Source: Pseudomonas sp. G2-4
GTDB taxonomy: Bacteria > Pseudomonadota > Gammaproteobacteria > Pseudomonadales > Pseudomonadaceae
Assembly: GCF_030064125.1 (NCBI RefSeq)
Contig: NZ_CP125957.1
Coordinates: 2,728,001-2,792,000, forward strand
Direction of reading: 5' to 3'
DNA length: 64,000 nt
The notes under the pieces were generated by a model. That model ran no database searches, was not told where the DNA came from, and worked only from the letters and a program-made list of their open reading frames with translations. The position numbers were made by a program, and so were the translations under genes. Shown here in pieces: positions 39,070 through 47,855 of the stretch (its first letter is position 1; each line of letters opens with the position of its first letter).

Positions 39070-40436
39070 GCCTCAGGAGCATCCACCAACGATTCGACCT
39101 CGGACGCAGTTTCTATTTCCTCTGGTGCGGTGAATCGTTGGCGGTCGTCGGTACGACGATGATGGGCTTCGCCCTCGGCGTCTGGGTGTACTCCCATACC
39201 GGCTCGGCGGTGGCATTCACCAACGTGATATTGGCGGCAACGTTGCCGGCGATTGTGTTCTTGCCCTTGGCGGGAGGGCTGGCCGACCGGATCAGTCACC
39301 GGGTGATCATTGTCTGTTGCGATGTAAGCCTGGCGGTGCTGCTGCTGGGGATCATGGCGTTGCTCTGGCTCGATCGCCTGGAGCCCATGCATCTGTACAT
39401 CTTCAATGGCTTGGCTTCCATCGTCGCGGCTTTCCGCAAACCGGCGTACCAGGCAGCGGTCAATACGATTGTCGCCCCGGAGAAATTCACCCGGGCCTCG
39501 GGGCTGATAAGCATCAGTAAAAACGTTTCGGCGCTGGTGGCACCGCAAATGGCCGGGATTATCATGGCCAAGGCCGGCCTGGTGATGATCCTGGGCCTGA
39601 ACGTGGTGACCTTTTGTTCCGGTACCTTGCTGGTGATCAAGGCGTTTTCCCATGTGCGGTTCGCGCCGGAGCGGCTGCACGGTACCGGCAAAGGCCCGGT
39701 GTTTCGCAGTGTGCTGGGCAATATTGCCTCGGCGCTGAAGTTTTTCTCCGCCGGGCACCTGATGGCCTGGCTGTTGGTTTACACCGTGGTACGCAACGCG
39801 CTGCTTTCGCTGGCGACCGTCATGATGACGCCGTTGGTGTTGTCCACCATGAGCAGCCAGATGCTGGGCATGGCCTACACATGGTCGGCCCTGGGCGGGT
39901 TGTTTGGCGCCGGGCTGCTGATTCTCATCGGCCACCCGCGCAAGTTGATGGCGTTGGTGGGGGTGGCCGATCTGTTGTTGGCCGCCTGTGTCATTGCCTT
40001 GGGGGTGGTTTTGCATCCCGTTGCCTACTGTGCCCTGGCGTTCTTCGCCATCACCTCGGCATGCGTCGCCGATGCCTGTGTGACCTCCCTGTGGATGCAC
40101 AAGATTCCCAGCGGTAATCGCGCCAGTGTGTTTGCGCTGATCAACATGTTGACCATTGCTGCCACCAGTCTCGTGATCTTCGTCGGTGGTGTGTTGGTGG
40201 ACCACTGGTTCCAGCCGGCGCTGCAGCCCGACGGCCTCTACGCCGATTCGATCGGTCTCTGGCTGGGGGTGGGCGCGGGACGTGGCGTGGGCTTGCTGTT
40301 CGTGGTGGCCGGCGCGCTTTTTGCGCTCCTGCCCCTGGGTGTTTTGCTCTATGGGCCGATGCGCCGTCTGGCCGAGACCCAGCCGCAGGCAGCGGCCATA
40401 CAGGCGAGCGACAGTCCCCCGGTCAACGCCCTGTGA
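39066..40436 (+). CDS. MFS exporter (EntS/MFS_3-like)
   Basis: Major facilitator superfamily protein of 456 aa with about twelve hydrophobic segments and the loop-2 signature GGLADRISHR near residue 76, followed by FRKPAYQAAVNTIV. This is the pattern of EntS/MFS_3 small-molecule and siderophore exporters. It acts in the inner membrane and is inferred to export a peptide or to give self-resistance. ATG 39066 overlaps the stop of the oxygenase gene by 4 nt, so the two are translationally coupled. The syrD-like ABC exporter at 47856 is a second transporter in the window; which product each one carries cannot be read from sequence. Confidence 0.85.
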   Translation: MSLRSIHQRFDLGRSFYFLWCGESLAVVGTTMMGFALGVWVYSHTGSAVAFTNVILAATLPAIVFLPLAGGLADRISHRVIIVCCDVSLAVLLLGIMALLWLDRLEPMHLYIFNGLASIVAAFRKPAYQAAVNTIVAPEKFTRASGLISISKNVSALVAPQMAGIIMAKAGLVMILGLNVVTFCSGTLLVIKAFSHVRFAPERLHGTGKGPVFRSVLGNIASALKFFSAGHLMAWLLVYTVVRNALLSLATVMMTPLVLSTMSSQMLGMAYTWSALGGLFGAGLLILIGHPRKLMALVGVADLLLAACVIALGVVLHPVAYCALAFFAITSACVADACVTSLWMHKIPSGNRASVFALINMLTIAATSLVIFVGGVLVDHWFQPALQPDGLYADSIGLWLGVGAGRGVGLLFVVAGALFALLPLGVLLYGPMRRLAETQPQAAAIQASDSPPVNAL

Positions 40437-40592
40437 TACCGGGCCTGGCCTGTTGTACCGGATTCCCGTGACAGACAGGCCGGGGGCGGTGGGTCAACCT
40501 TTGCCGAGCTTTTGCCACCCCCGCACCCGGGCCTGGCAGACCCGTGTTTGCATCGCCATTAGAGCCGACAACCTCGATAAAAAGGAGCACCT

Positions 40593-41204
40593 ATGCGCCC
40601 GTCGTTTTATGATCCCAGCCGCTTCCCCAAACTCCAGGACCTTGCCAACAACTGGGAGGTGATTCGTGAAGAGTTTCTCGCTCTCGATGCGCCGACCCTG
40701 ACCATCAACCGGGTGGGCAAGTCGATCACCGAGATCGTCGACGCAGTTGCCGCGCATATGGAGGAGGGTGGGAAGTACGGCTGGATCTGGGGGTGGGGTG
40801 ACAACATGGAGATAAAGCGCGACTGGACGCAATATGGCCTGGTCGCCTATGACACTCCGATCCCCTACGCCCAGGCCGCCATGCCGGCGACCATCGAGTT
40901 GCTGAGAAAAATCCCTGGCATCAAGCTCTGTGCTTTGCTGCGCATGGAGCCTAGTGTGTTTCTCAGCACCCATGCCCATACGGGTACGTGGGAAGAGGGG
41001 CTGTTGCATATGCAGCTGACCATCGATGCGCCTACTACCCAGAATTACTCTTATCTCAACGTTAATGGCAGCTTTAATCAGAGTACCAACGGCAATTTGG
41101 TGATCTTTGACGGCTCTCTTGATCACTTTGCGGTGAATGCTTCCAGGGCTTATCGTACTGTGCTTTATATTGAGTTTCATCGTGAGAAGCATATGGTTGC
41201 TTGA
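40593..41204 (+). CDS. Aspartyl/asparaginyl beta-hydroxylase-like protein
   Basis: Protein of 203 aa resembling the catalytic domain of AspH (Asp_Arg_Hydrox family), a Fe(II)/2-oxoglutarate oxygenase with a two-His iron site. HAHTG places the first ligand at H129, and IFDGSLDHFAV gives the second at H178. R188 in YRTVLYIEF is a candidate for 2-oxoglutarate binding. It is preceded by AAGGAG with 7 nt spacing. It lies 156 nt after the MFS gene with no gene between. In NRPS clusters such enzymes hydroxylate Asp (free or carrier-bound). Here Asp-like residues are predicted at positions 3 and 8 of the nonapeptide, while the syrP-like enzyme is expected to serve position 8. Residue 3 is therefore an open candidate substrate (inference). 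Confidence 0.75.
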   Translation: MRPSFYDPSRFPKLQDLANNWEVIREEFLALDAPTLTINRVGKSITEIVDAVAAHMEEGGKYGWIWGWGDNMEIKRDWTQYGLVAYDTPIPYAQAAMPATIELLRKIPGIKLCALLRMEPSVFLSTHAHTGTWEEGLLHMQLTIDAPTTQNYSYLNVNGSFNQSTNGNLVIFDGSLDHFAVNASRAYRTVLYIEFHREKHMVA

Positions 41205-41233
41205 GGTTTTTTTGGGGGGCTGTTCCGAGGTGG

Positions 41234-41495
41234 TGTGTATATCCGTTTTTTCGGTAACGGCTACTGGCGGTTCCGCCCTTACGGCGGGTCACTTTCGAAA
41301 AGCGCGAAAGTAACCAAAGCGCTTTAGCCCCACCACTCGGTGCCTCGCTAGGGCTCGGCATGCCCTCACTCCGGCATTGCTCCGTGGGCCCGCCGCGAAG
41401 GACCATCCATGGTCCAGCGCGGCTACCTCGGCATCCATGCCGAGGTGCCCACTGCGCAATGCCTGCGTTCGGCCATCGTGGTTAACGGGGCGCCG
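41234..41495. repeat. Left arm of a large palindrome-rich inverted repeat
   Basis: About 262 bp that recur inverted at 42062-42327. It contains nested hairpins: CCGCC/GGCGG at 41273-41287, GGACCATCCATGGTCC near 41400, and a perfect 10-bp stem ACCTCGGCAT/ATGCCGAGGT at 41425-41446. No coding capacity is credible. It begins 30 nt after the hydroxylase stop and could also serve as a terminator. Confidence 0.85.
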
Positions 41496-41559
41496 AGATC
41501 AACGTCCGCCGCGAGGCGGCCTGAGAGCCGGCCTGGTTTGGGTGGGACCGCGTTTCCCC

Positions 41560-41982
41560 TGTGGGAGCGAGCCTGCTCGCGAAGGCGATGTCACTGTCAA
41601 TGAAGATGTTGAAAGGGCTGGCCTCATCGCGAGCAAGCTCGCTCCCACAGGTTTTTGTGTCGTGTGCAGATGTTGTGAGCACCCGCGAATCCATGTGGGA
41701 GCGAGCTTGCTCGCGATAGCGGAGGGTCAGCTTGCGGTGATGTTGCTGTGCCGACCTCATCGCGAGCAAGCTCGCTCCCACAGGTTTTTGTGTCGTGTGC
41801 AGATGTTGTGAGCACCCGCGAATCCATGTGGGAGCGAGCTTGCTCGCGATAGCGGAGGGTCAGCTTGCGGTGATGTTGCTGTGCCGACGCCATCGCGAGC
41901 AAGCTCGCTCCCACAGGATTTTGTGTCATGTGCAGATGTTGTGAGCACTCGCGAATCCATGTGGGAGCGAGCCTGCTCGCGA
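41560..41982. repeat. Second tandem REP-doublet array, ~133-bp period
   Basis: Head REP copies start at 41560, 41694, 41827 and 41960 (spacings 134, 133, 133). The first three are each followed by an inverted REP ending in CGCTCCCACAG. The linker (TTTTTGTGTCGTGTGCAGATG and on) differs completely from that of the 7050-8066 array, though the REP cores and the period are the same. Confidence 0.93.
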
Positions 41983-42039
41983 AAGCGATGGTTCAGCCAC
42001 ATAGATGCTGGATATCCCCCCGGCTCTTGCTTTGCTTTA

Positions 42040-42062
42040 GATCTTGATCTTGATCTTGATCT
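42040..42062. repeat. Short GATCTT hexanucleotide repeat
   Basis: GATCTT occurs head to tail at 6-bp spacing over about 23 bp between the REP array and the right inverted arm. It is a simple sequence repeat without a visible gene context. Confidence 0.8.
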
Positions 42063-42327
42063 GGGCGCCCCGTTAAACCACGCTGGCCGAACGCAGGCAT
42101 TGCGCAGTGGGCATCCCGGCATGGATGCCGGGATAGCCGCGCTGGACCATGGATGGTCCTTCGCGGCGGGCCCACGGAGCAATGCCGGAGTGAGGGCATG
42201 CCGAGCCTAGGCGAGGCACCAAGTGGTGGGGCAAAAGCGTTTTGCTTACTTTTGCGCTTCTCAAAAGTGAGCCGCCGTAAGGGCGGAACCCTAAGTAGCC
42301 GTTACACAAAAAACGGATATACACACA
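42062..42327. repeat. Right arm of the large inverted repeat
   Basis: About 266 bp, inverted copy of 41234-41495. The hairpin at 42113-42134, read in the same orientation as the left arm, has the stem ATCCCGGCAT/ATGCCGGGAT. Two base pairs differ from the left copy and both differences are compensated. It ends 14 nt before the convergent syrC-like stop. Confidence 0.85.
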
Positions 42328-42341
42328 ATCAGACGCCAATA

Positions 42342-43553
42342 TCAGACCAACGTAGACTCAAGCGTCGATTCCAGAAAACGAAAGGCCGTCTGCTTCGAAA
42401 GCTGGGTCGATTCAAAAAACGCCAGATGGCTGCCATTGTGCTCCACATGCAGCATGGCGTCGCTGATGGAATCGGCAATGTGCTGCGAGCCGCCGATATG
42501 GGTCGTTGCATCGGCATCGCCAGCGACGACCAACGTAGGCACCGTGATCTGCTCCAGCCGCCACTTCAACTCAGTCTTGTTCAACGCATCGTTGAGTCGC
42601 GCATAGCGGTAGAACAACTCCTCATTGACATAAGGATAGAGCGCCGCATGGGCGATGGAGTCCGGAATGGTCGCCAGCGTCGCCTGGTCCAGGAACAGCG
42701 CCTGCAGATCACTGGCCTCGTTGCGGTCCACGGCGGCCGATTCCATCAGCCATTCGAAATTCTGCTGATGAGGCGTGCGCAGGCTGTCGTCGCCCAGGTT
42801 GTAGTCCCCGTGCCACAGGCTCAGGGAATTGACCCGGTCGGTGTGGGTGGCGGCAGCGCTGAGGGCAATCACTGCGCCGCCGCAAATGCCCATCAGGTGC
42901 GCGCTCTCCAACTCGTAGTGGTTCATCACATTGATCAGGTCGCCAACCTGGGCGTCGGTATCCACTGACAACTGGTCGAACGAGGTGCAGGAACCGAAAA
43001 GCCCGCGGGTTTCCCAGGTGACCACGAAGAACCGCTCGCTCAGCGCGTTGAACCAGTCGCGGCACAGGTCGAACGGCATGCCACAGGGCAGGGCCAGGAC
43101 GATGGCCGGGCGTTGTCGGTCGGTGCTGGCATGGACTGACAGCGCCACGTTGTCGCGGGTGATCAAGTGCAGTGTCTCAACCTCGGGCACGGCACCACTG
43201 AAATCGAAGTGTCTGACCAGGCGCCCGAACTCCTTGGCACTGTCGACGTCGTCGAAGTGTTCGTAGGAGAACTCGAGCGCCTGGCAGATTTTCTTGCTGA
43301 TAAACATCTCGAAGGACGACAGTTGGGTCTCGCCGTCGTGCAAGTACTGCACGGCCTTGACGCCGATTCGTGCGAAGGCGGTACTGACCGCCCGCTCCGT
43401 GGCTCTGACGCTGGGGGAGGCCTGGTCGGGTGACAGGTCGCTCCCCTGGGCGAGAAAGCTCAGGCAGATCGGGTCGGGCAGATGGATGGCAAGGTGCCTA
43501 AGCATCCTCACGGTCTCACACAGGCGCGTGGCTGCGTCGGTGGAAATAGTCAT
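42342..43553 (-). CDS. syrC: SyrC-like aminoacyl transferase (alpha/beta hydrolase, Cys nucleophile)
   Basis: Alpha/beta-hydrolase-fold protein of 403 aa. The nucleophile elbow GICGG places Cys at residue 224, the same position as the active Cys recalled for SyrC. SyrC moves 4-chloro-Thr from the SyrB1 carrier to the ninth T domain of SyrE; here the acceptor would be the A-less C-T-TE module at 8075-21664. The chosen start is ATG 43553 (MTISTDAATR), with AGGAG about 11 nt upstream, a rather long spacing; an upstream in-frame start at 43592 has weaker support. The gene lies 62 nt after syrB2 in a syrB1-syrB2-syrC order on the minus strand and ends convergently with the plus-strand hydroxylase across the repeat block. 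Confidence 0.9.
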   Translation of the reverse strand: MTISTDAATRLCETVRMLRHLAIHLPDPICLSFLAQGSDLSPDQASPSVRATERAVSTAFARIGVKAVQYLHDGETQLSSFEMFISKKICQALEFSYEHFDDVDSAKEFGRLVRHFDFSGAVPEVETLHLITRDNVALSVHASTDRQRPAIVLALPCGMPFDLCRDWFNALSERFFVVTWETRGLFGSCTSFDQLSVDTDAQVGDLINVMNHYELESAHLMGICGGAVIALSAAATHTDRVNSLSLWHGDYNLGDDSLRTPHQQNFEWLMESAAVDRNEASDLQALFLDQATLATIPDSIAHAALYPYVNEELFYRYARLNDALNKTELKWRLEQITVPTLVVAGDADATTHIGGSQHIADSISDAMLHVEHNGSHLAFFESTQLSKQTAFRFLESTLESTLV

Positions 43554-43615
43554 GGATTGGGGGACTCCTGTCAGGCACGTTGCGCATGCCAACTGTCATA
43601 GGGCACTGAAAAAGA

Positions 43616-44551
43616 TCAGACCGCTTCGAATTTCTTGCCTCGGGTGGTGTGGGTGACAAGGCGGTTGTATTCCGGGGTCTTGTCCCCGATCACCTGGACC
43701 GCGCCGTATTTTTCCAGGCTGATGCGACCACCGTATTCCTCGATGTGGTCAGAGTCCGGGTAGACCTTCACGAACGACGGCACATAACGTGAGGCGAAGC
43801 CCATGCGCATGTCCTGGGACTCACCGCTGTGGGGGTAGGAGGCGTGCATCAGGGTCGACCAGAAAATGATGAACTGACCGGCCTTCATCTGCATAGGCAC
43901 GGCGGAGGCTTCGTCTGGCTTCCAGTTTTCGTCGATCTGCAGCTGGCGATAGTCATAGCCGAAGAAACCGCGCCGCACCCCATCCTTGACCACTGAGCTG
44001 TTGTTGGCATCGGGATCGTAGGCCATGCGTTTGGTTTCGTCGTAGTTCATGCTGTTCTGGGTGCCCGGAATGAATTGCAGGCAACCGTTGGCAATGTTGG
44101 CGTCGGTGAAGGCGGTCCAGACGGTGATGGTGCCACCGAAGTCTTCGTTTTCCGGCCAGAGGATCTGCGGCTTGCCCGAGGCGTTGGCGAAGGTGTCGGC
44201 CTGGTGCCAGTCGGTGCCTTCGTCGCCGGGGTACTTAGGGAAAAACTCGGTACGCCAGCACAGGACATCCGGGCCGAGAATGCTCTCGACGCGGTCGCAG
44301 ATTTGCGCACGGCAGATGTGGTTGGCGAGAAATTCATCGTCCAGGTGGCGATCGTAGTTGGCAATGTTGGTGCCGCCGGAGATCGCATCCAGGTCCTGGT
44401 AGGCTGCGGCACTGCGGTCGAGCAGGCGTAGACGGGTACGCCTCCAGGTCTCTTTCATTTCTTCTGGCGTATAGGCGTCGAAGGGTCCGATGAAACCGTT
44501 CTTTTCAAAGGACGCACGTTCTTCAGGGGTCAAGGCGAATTTTTTGCTCAT
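43616..44551 (-). CDS. syrB2: SyrB2-like non-haem Fe(II)/2-oxoglutarate halogenase
   Basis: Halogenase of 311 aa, closely like SyrB2 along its length. It chlorinates the methyl group of L-Thr held on the SyrB1 T domain. The hallmark is HQAD at 116-119: H116 binds iron and A118 replaces the usual acid, leaving room for chloride. The second iron His is H236 in STLMHASYP, one residue later than the H235 recalled for SyrB2, probably because of an extra Ser near 185. R254 follows in a region typical for 2-oxoglutarate binding. The start is ATG 44551 ([11 protein letters not shown]), with AAGGA spaced 7 nt. The upstream ATG at 44572 overlaps the syrB1 stop (ATGA) and would add seven residues, but its ribosome site is not better. 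Confidence 0.95.
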   Translation of the reverse strand: MSKKFALTPEERASFEKNGFIGPFDAYTPEEMKETWRRTRLRLLDRSAAAYQDLDAISGGTNIANYDRHLDDEFLANHICRAQICDRVESILGPDVLCWRTEFFPKYPGDEGTDWHQADTFANASGKPQILWPENEDFGGTITVWTAFTDANIANGCLQFIPGTQNSMNYDETKRMAYDPDANNSSVVKDGVRRGFFGYDYRQLQIDENWKPDEASAVPMQMKAGQFIIFWSTLMHASYPHSGESQDMRMGFASRYVPSFVKVYPDSDHIEEYGGRISLEKYGAVQVIGDKTPEYNRLVTHTTRGKKFEAV

Positions 44552-44568
44552 GAGCTTTTCCTTTTCGG

Positions 44569-46416
44569 TCATTGGGCTTGGACAAGGGAACGCTGGATGC
44601 AGTTGGCCAACACTTTGGCGGTCGCGCCGTCTGCCAGTGCGCCAGGGTCCAGGTTGATCCGGTAATGGGCCTTGAGGGTGCTCAACGAGCGGATCAGGGC
44701 CAGGGAGGTGCCGCCAAAGTCGAAGAAGTCATCGTTCACGCCGATGTTCTTCAGGCCGATATCGTCCGACCAGACCTTGAGCACGAACTGCTCCTGCTCG
44801 GTGAGGCCTGGTTCGCGGAGGTGCTGTACGGTCGAAGGGACCGAGTCAGGCGAAGGCAGGCGGTTCTTGTCGATCTTGCCGTGGGCTGTGACCGGCAATT
44901 CTGCCAGCGCAATGTAGGCCGAAGGACGCATGTAGTCGGGCAGGTTAGCCGTCACCAACGCGGCCACTTCGCTGCGGGTCTGTTCGCTCCAGGCTTCCAC
45001 ACCCTGGGTCGGCACCACATAGCAGAGCAGGCGCCAGTCGCCATCGCCGTAATCGTGACCGACGACATGGGCTGCGGCGACGGCCGGGCTGGTCTGCAGG
45101 CACGCCTCGACTTCTCCCGGCTCGATCCGGAAACCGCGGACCTTCAATTGTTCATCGCAACGACCGGCGTAGTGGTACTCGCCGTCATCCCCCAGGACCG
45201 CCAGGTCGCCGGTGCGATAGGCACGGCTTGAGGTTTCCGGCAACTGGACGAAGCGCTCGGCGCTCAGGGCCGGACGATTCAGGTAGCCCAGCGCTACACC
45301 GGCGCCTTCGATGTACAGCTCACCGACGGTGCCTTGGGATACCGGTCGTTGATCGGCATCAAGCAGATGCAGGCGCCAGCCATCCAGTGGCGCACCGATG
45401 GACACCATGGCGGTGCTTTCCAGGTCCTGGCCGAGCACACGCTTGAAGGTGGTGTGGACGGTGGCTTCGGTGATGCCGTACATGTTGACCAATGCAGGCT
45501 TGCTGTCGCCATGACGCGCGACCCACGGGCGCAGCACGGTGGCCGGCAGCGCCTCGCCGCCGAACACCACATAGCGCAGCGCCAGCGGTGCATGGGCAGA
45601 GCGGTCGGCGTCATCGAGGCCACGGAAAGCCGAGGGCGTCTGGCTCAGGACGGTTACGCCCTGGTCGGCCAGCCATTGGTGCGTATCGCCTGGCGAGCGC
45701 GATACCGCGTAAGGCACCACGGCCACGTGGGCGCCGTGGGCGAGGGCGCCCCAGATTTCCCAGACCGAAAAATCGAAACCGATGGAGTGGAACATCGACC
45801 AGACGTCGTGCTCGGTGAAGGCGAACGAGCGCTGGGTGCTTTCCAGCAAGCGGCTGACGTTGCCGTGGGCCACCAATACACCCTTGGGTTCACCGGTGGA
45901 GCCGGAGGTGTAGATGACATACGCCGCGGCCTCGTCGGGGTTGCGGCGCTCATTGTCGCAAAGGGGTTCCAATGCCGGGCCGGCCAGCAGCTCGACCAGG
46001 GACAGGACACGCACGGATGCGCTCTGCGGCAGGTCGGCGAGTTCCCCGATCATCAGGCTCAGGCCGCTGTCGCGCACGATGTGTTCGACACGCTTGCCAG
46101 GGTACTGCGGGTCGACCGGGACGTACGCGCCGCCGGCCTTGAGAATGCCCAGCAGGCTGATGACCAGGTCGACACCGCGTGGCAGGCACATTCCCACCAG
46201 CATGCCGTTCTTGACGCCTTCCTGGCGCAACCTGGCCGCCAGCTGTGACGAGGTGGCATCGAGTTGCGCGTAGCTCAACGAGCGTGTGGCGTCGGACACC
46301 GCGGTTCGCTCGGGGAATTCACGTGCCCGGGCGGTGAATATTTCATGCAGCAATACGCCAGGCGTGAGGGGGGCTGGCGCGGGGGTGACCGATCCGCCAG
46401 TGTTCTTAATCGGCAT
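44569..46416 (-). CDS. syrB1: SyrB1-like L-threonine adenylation-thiolation didomain
   Basis: A-T didomain of 615 aa that activates L-Thr and holds it for chlorination by SyrB2. The A domain (~25-520) has [12 protein letters not shown] and the signature D-F-W-S-V-G-M-V-H, the Thr code recalled for SyrB1. The T domain near the C-terminus has FGGTSL. There is no C domain, as expected for a loading didomain working in trans. The start is ATG 46416 ([10 protein letters not shown]), with AGGAG spaced 9 nt; the upstream in-frame ATG at 46467 lacks support. It is first gene of the chlorothreonine operon and divergent from syrP, with which it shares a 343-bp intergenic region holding a syr-syp-box-like dyad. 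Confidence 0.95.
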   Translation of the reverse strand: MPIKNTGGSVTPAPAPLTPGVLLHEIFTARAREFPERTAVSDATRSLSYAQLDATSSQLAARLRQEGVKNGMLVGMCLPRGVDLVISLLGILKAGGAYVPVDPQYPGKRVEHIVRDSGLSLMIGELADLPQSASVRVLSLVELLAGPALEPLCDNERRNPDEAAAYVIYTSGSTGEPKGVLVAHGNVSRLLESTQRSFAFTEHDVWSMFHSIGFDFSVWEIWGALAHGAHVAVVPYAVSRSPGDTHQWLADQGVTVLSQTPSAFRGLDDADRSAHAPLALRYVVFGGEALPATVLRPWVARHGDSKPALVNMYGITEATVHTTFKRVLGQDLESTAMVSIGAPLDGWRLHLLDADQRPVSQGTVGELYIEGAGVALGYLNRPALSAERFVQLPETSSRAYRTGDLAVLGDDGEYHYAGRCDEQLKVRGFRIEPGEVEACLQTSPAVAAAHVVGHDYGDGDWRLLCYVVPTQGVEAWSEQTRSEVAALVTANLPDYMRPSAYIALAELPVTAHGKIDKNRLPSPDSVPSTVQHLREPGLTEQEQFVLKVWSDDIGLKNIGVNDDFFDFGGTSLALIRSLSTLKAHYRINLDPGALADGATAKVLANCIQRSLVQAQ

Positions 46417-46566
46417 GACTAACGCTCCTGTTAATGGCCAGGCGCAGCGTATTTGCGTGGTACGCAAACCGTTGCACTCGAGACGTCACTGCGGCCCACG
46501 GGATCGTTTCAGGTACCTGTGCGATTCGCAGCTGCCGCATTTCAGCACCGACTTCGTGTCCGCGTC

Positions 46567-46586
46567 TGTCGCGGGAAATGGGGACA
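46567..46586. promoter_or_regulatory. syr-syp-box-like dyad between syrB1 and syrP
   Basis: TGTCGCGGGAAATGGGGACA, 20 bp, fits TGTC-cg-N-GACA spacing of the syr-syp box. It lies 150 nt from the syrB1 ATG and 173 nt from the syrP ATG, inside the 343-bp divergent region 46417-46759. Nothing else, gene or repeat, is seen in that region. Confidence 0.7.
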
Positions 46587-46759
46587 AGCGACCCTGCTGC
46601 GGATCGCAGCGTTGGCACCGTCGGTGCGTGCCGGGCTCTGTCCCTGTTTGCGGTGCCAGACATCACCCCGGATCAGTGTTTTTATCCTTGCCCGATGGTG
46701 GGGCGTATTGATTCGGCCCTGCGACGTGGATCCGAGGATCTGTGGTTCAGGAGTTATTA

Positions 46760-47821
46760 ATGAGTCTTCAAACTGACGCTTCGCCCGTCATGCCCGCTGA
46801 TGGGATGGCGGATTCGCTGGTCTGGCCTGGTCAGGGAGCCGGCGAATCGGTACGGCTGTCGTTGCTCGCCGACGGTTTGAGTTTGCCGGTGGTGATCGAG
46901 CCCATTGAACCGGGACTGGACCCTTCGCTGTGGGCCGGTACCCATCGCGAGGCGATCGAGGCCTTGCTTTGTCGCCACGGCGCGGTGCTGTTTCGCGGGT
47001 TCGACCTCGGCTCGGTGGCGGCCTTCGAGGCGTTCGCCGAAGCCTTGTCGCCCGGGCTGCATGGCAGTTACGGCGACTTGCCGAAGAAGGAGGGTGGCCG
47101 CAACGTCTACCGCTCCACGCCTTATCCCGAGCGCGAGATGATCCTGTATCACAACGAGAGCTCGCACCTGGAAAGCTGGCCGCGCAAGCAATGGTTTTAT
47201 TGCGAACAGCCGTCACGGGTTGGCGGCGCGACGCCGCTGGCGGACATCCGTCAGGTGCTGCAGTGCCTGCCTCCAGAGGTAGTGGCTCAATTTGAACAGA
47301 AAGGCCTGATGTACAGCCGCACGTTCACCACCGGTGTAGAGCCGAGCTGGGCGTCGTTCTTCGGCACCAGCGACCGCGCGACGGTCGAACAGCGTTGCCG
47401 GGAACAGGGCACCGATTTCGAATGGCTCGACGGCGAAACCCTGCAAGTACGCACCCTTTGCCCCGCGGTTATCCAGCACCCGACGACAGGGGAACGGGCG
47501 TTTTTCAACCAGGTCCAGCTGCACCATCCGTTTTGTCTCGGCGAGGAAATGCGAGAAGACCTGCTCGATATGTTCGGCGCCGATCGTCTGCCGCGCATGG
47601 TCAGTTATGGCGATGGAACGCCCATAGAAGACAGCGTCATGGCGTTGCTCGGCGAGGCCTATGAGGCCTGTGCGGTCAGGTTCGCCTGGCGCAAGGGCGA
47701 TGTGGTGATGCTCGACAACATGTTGGCTGCCCACGCTCGCGATCCTTACGAGGAACCGCGCCTGATTGTCGTCGCCATGGGCGAGATGACCGCCAGGGAT
47801 GACGTATGGCAGCCGGCATGA
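46760..47821 (+). CDS. syrP: SyrP-like Fe(II)/2-oxoglutarate aspartyl hydroxylase
   Basis: TauD/TfdA-family oxygenase of 353 aa. The facial triad reads H131-N-E133 in LYHNESSH and H325 in LAAHARDPY, with R334 placed for 2-oxoglutarate. SyrP makes L-threo-3-hydroxy-Asp on the eighth module of the syringomycin line. Here the module-8 A domain has an acidic-residue signature, so the same reaction is expected. The start is ATG 46760 (MSLQTDASPV), with AGGAG spaced 7 nt; an in-frame GTG at 46742 would include the ribosome site in the coding region and was rejected. It is followed by the syrD-like gene after 34 nt, probably one operon. Confidence 0.9.
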   Translation: MSLQTDASPVMPADGMADSLVWPGQGAGESVRLSLLADGLSLPVVIEPIEPGLDPSLWAGTHREAIEALLCRHGAVLFRGFDLGSVAAFEAFAEALSPGLHGSYGDLPKKEGGRNVYRSTPYPEREMILYHNESSHLESWPRKQWFYCEQPSRVGGATPLADIRQVLQCLPPEVVAQFEQKGLMYSRTFTTGVEPSWASFFGTSDRATVEQRCREQGTDFEWLDGETLQVRTLCPAVIQHPTTGERAFFNQVQLHHPFCLGEEMREDLLDMFGADRLPRMVSYGDGTPIEDSVMALLGEAYEACAVRFAWRKGDVVMLDNMLAAHARDPYEEPRLIVVAMGEMTARDDVWQPA

Positions 47822-47855
47822 GCCATCTCGCGGGTCCATTTGAGGATAGCTACTC

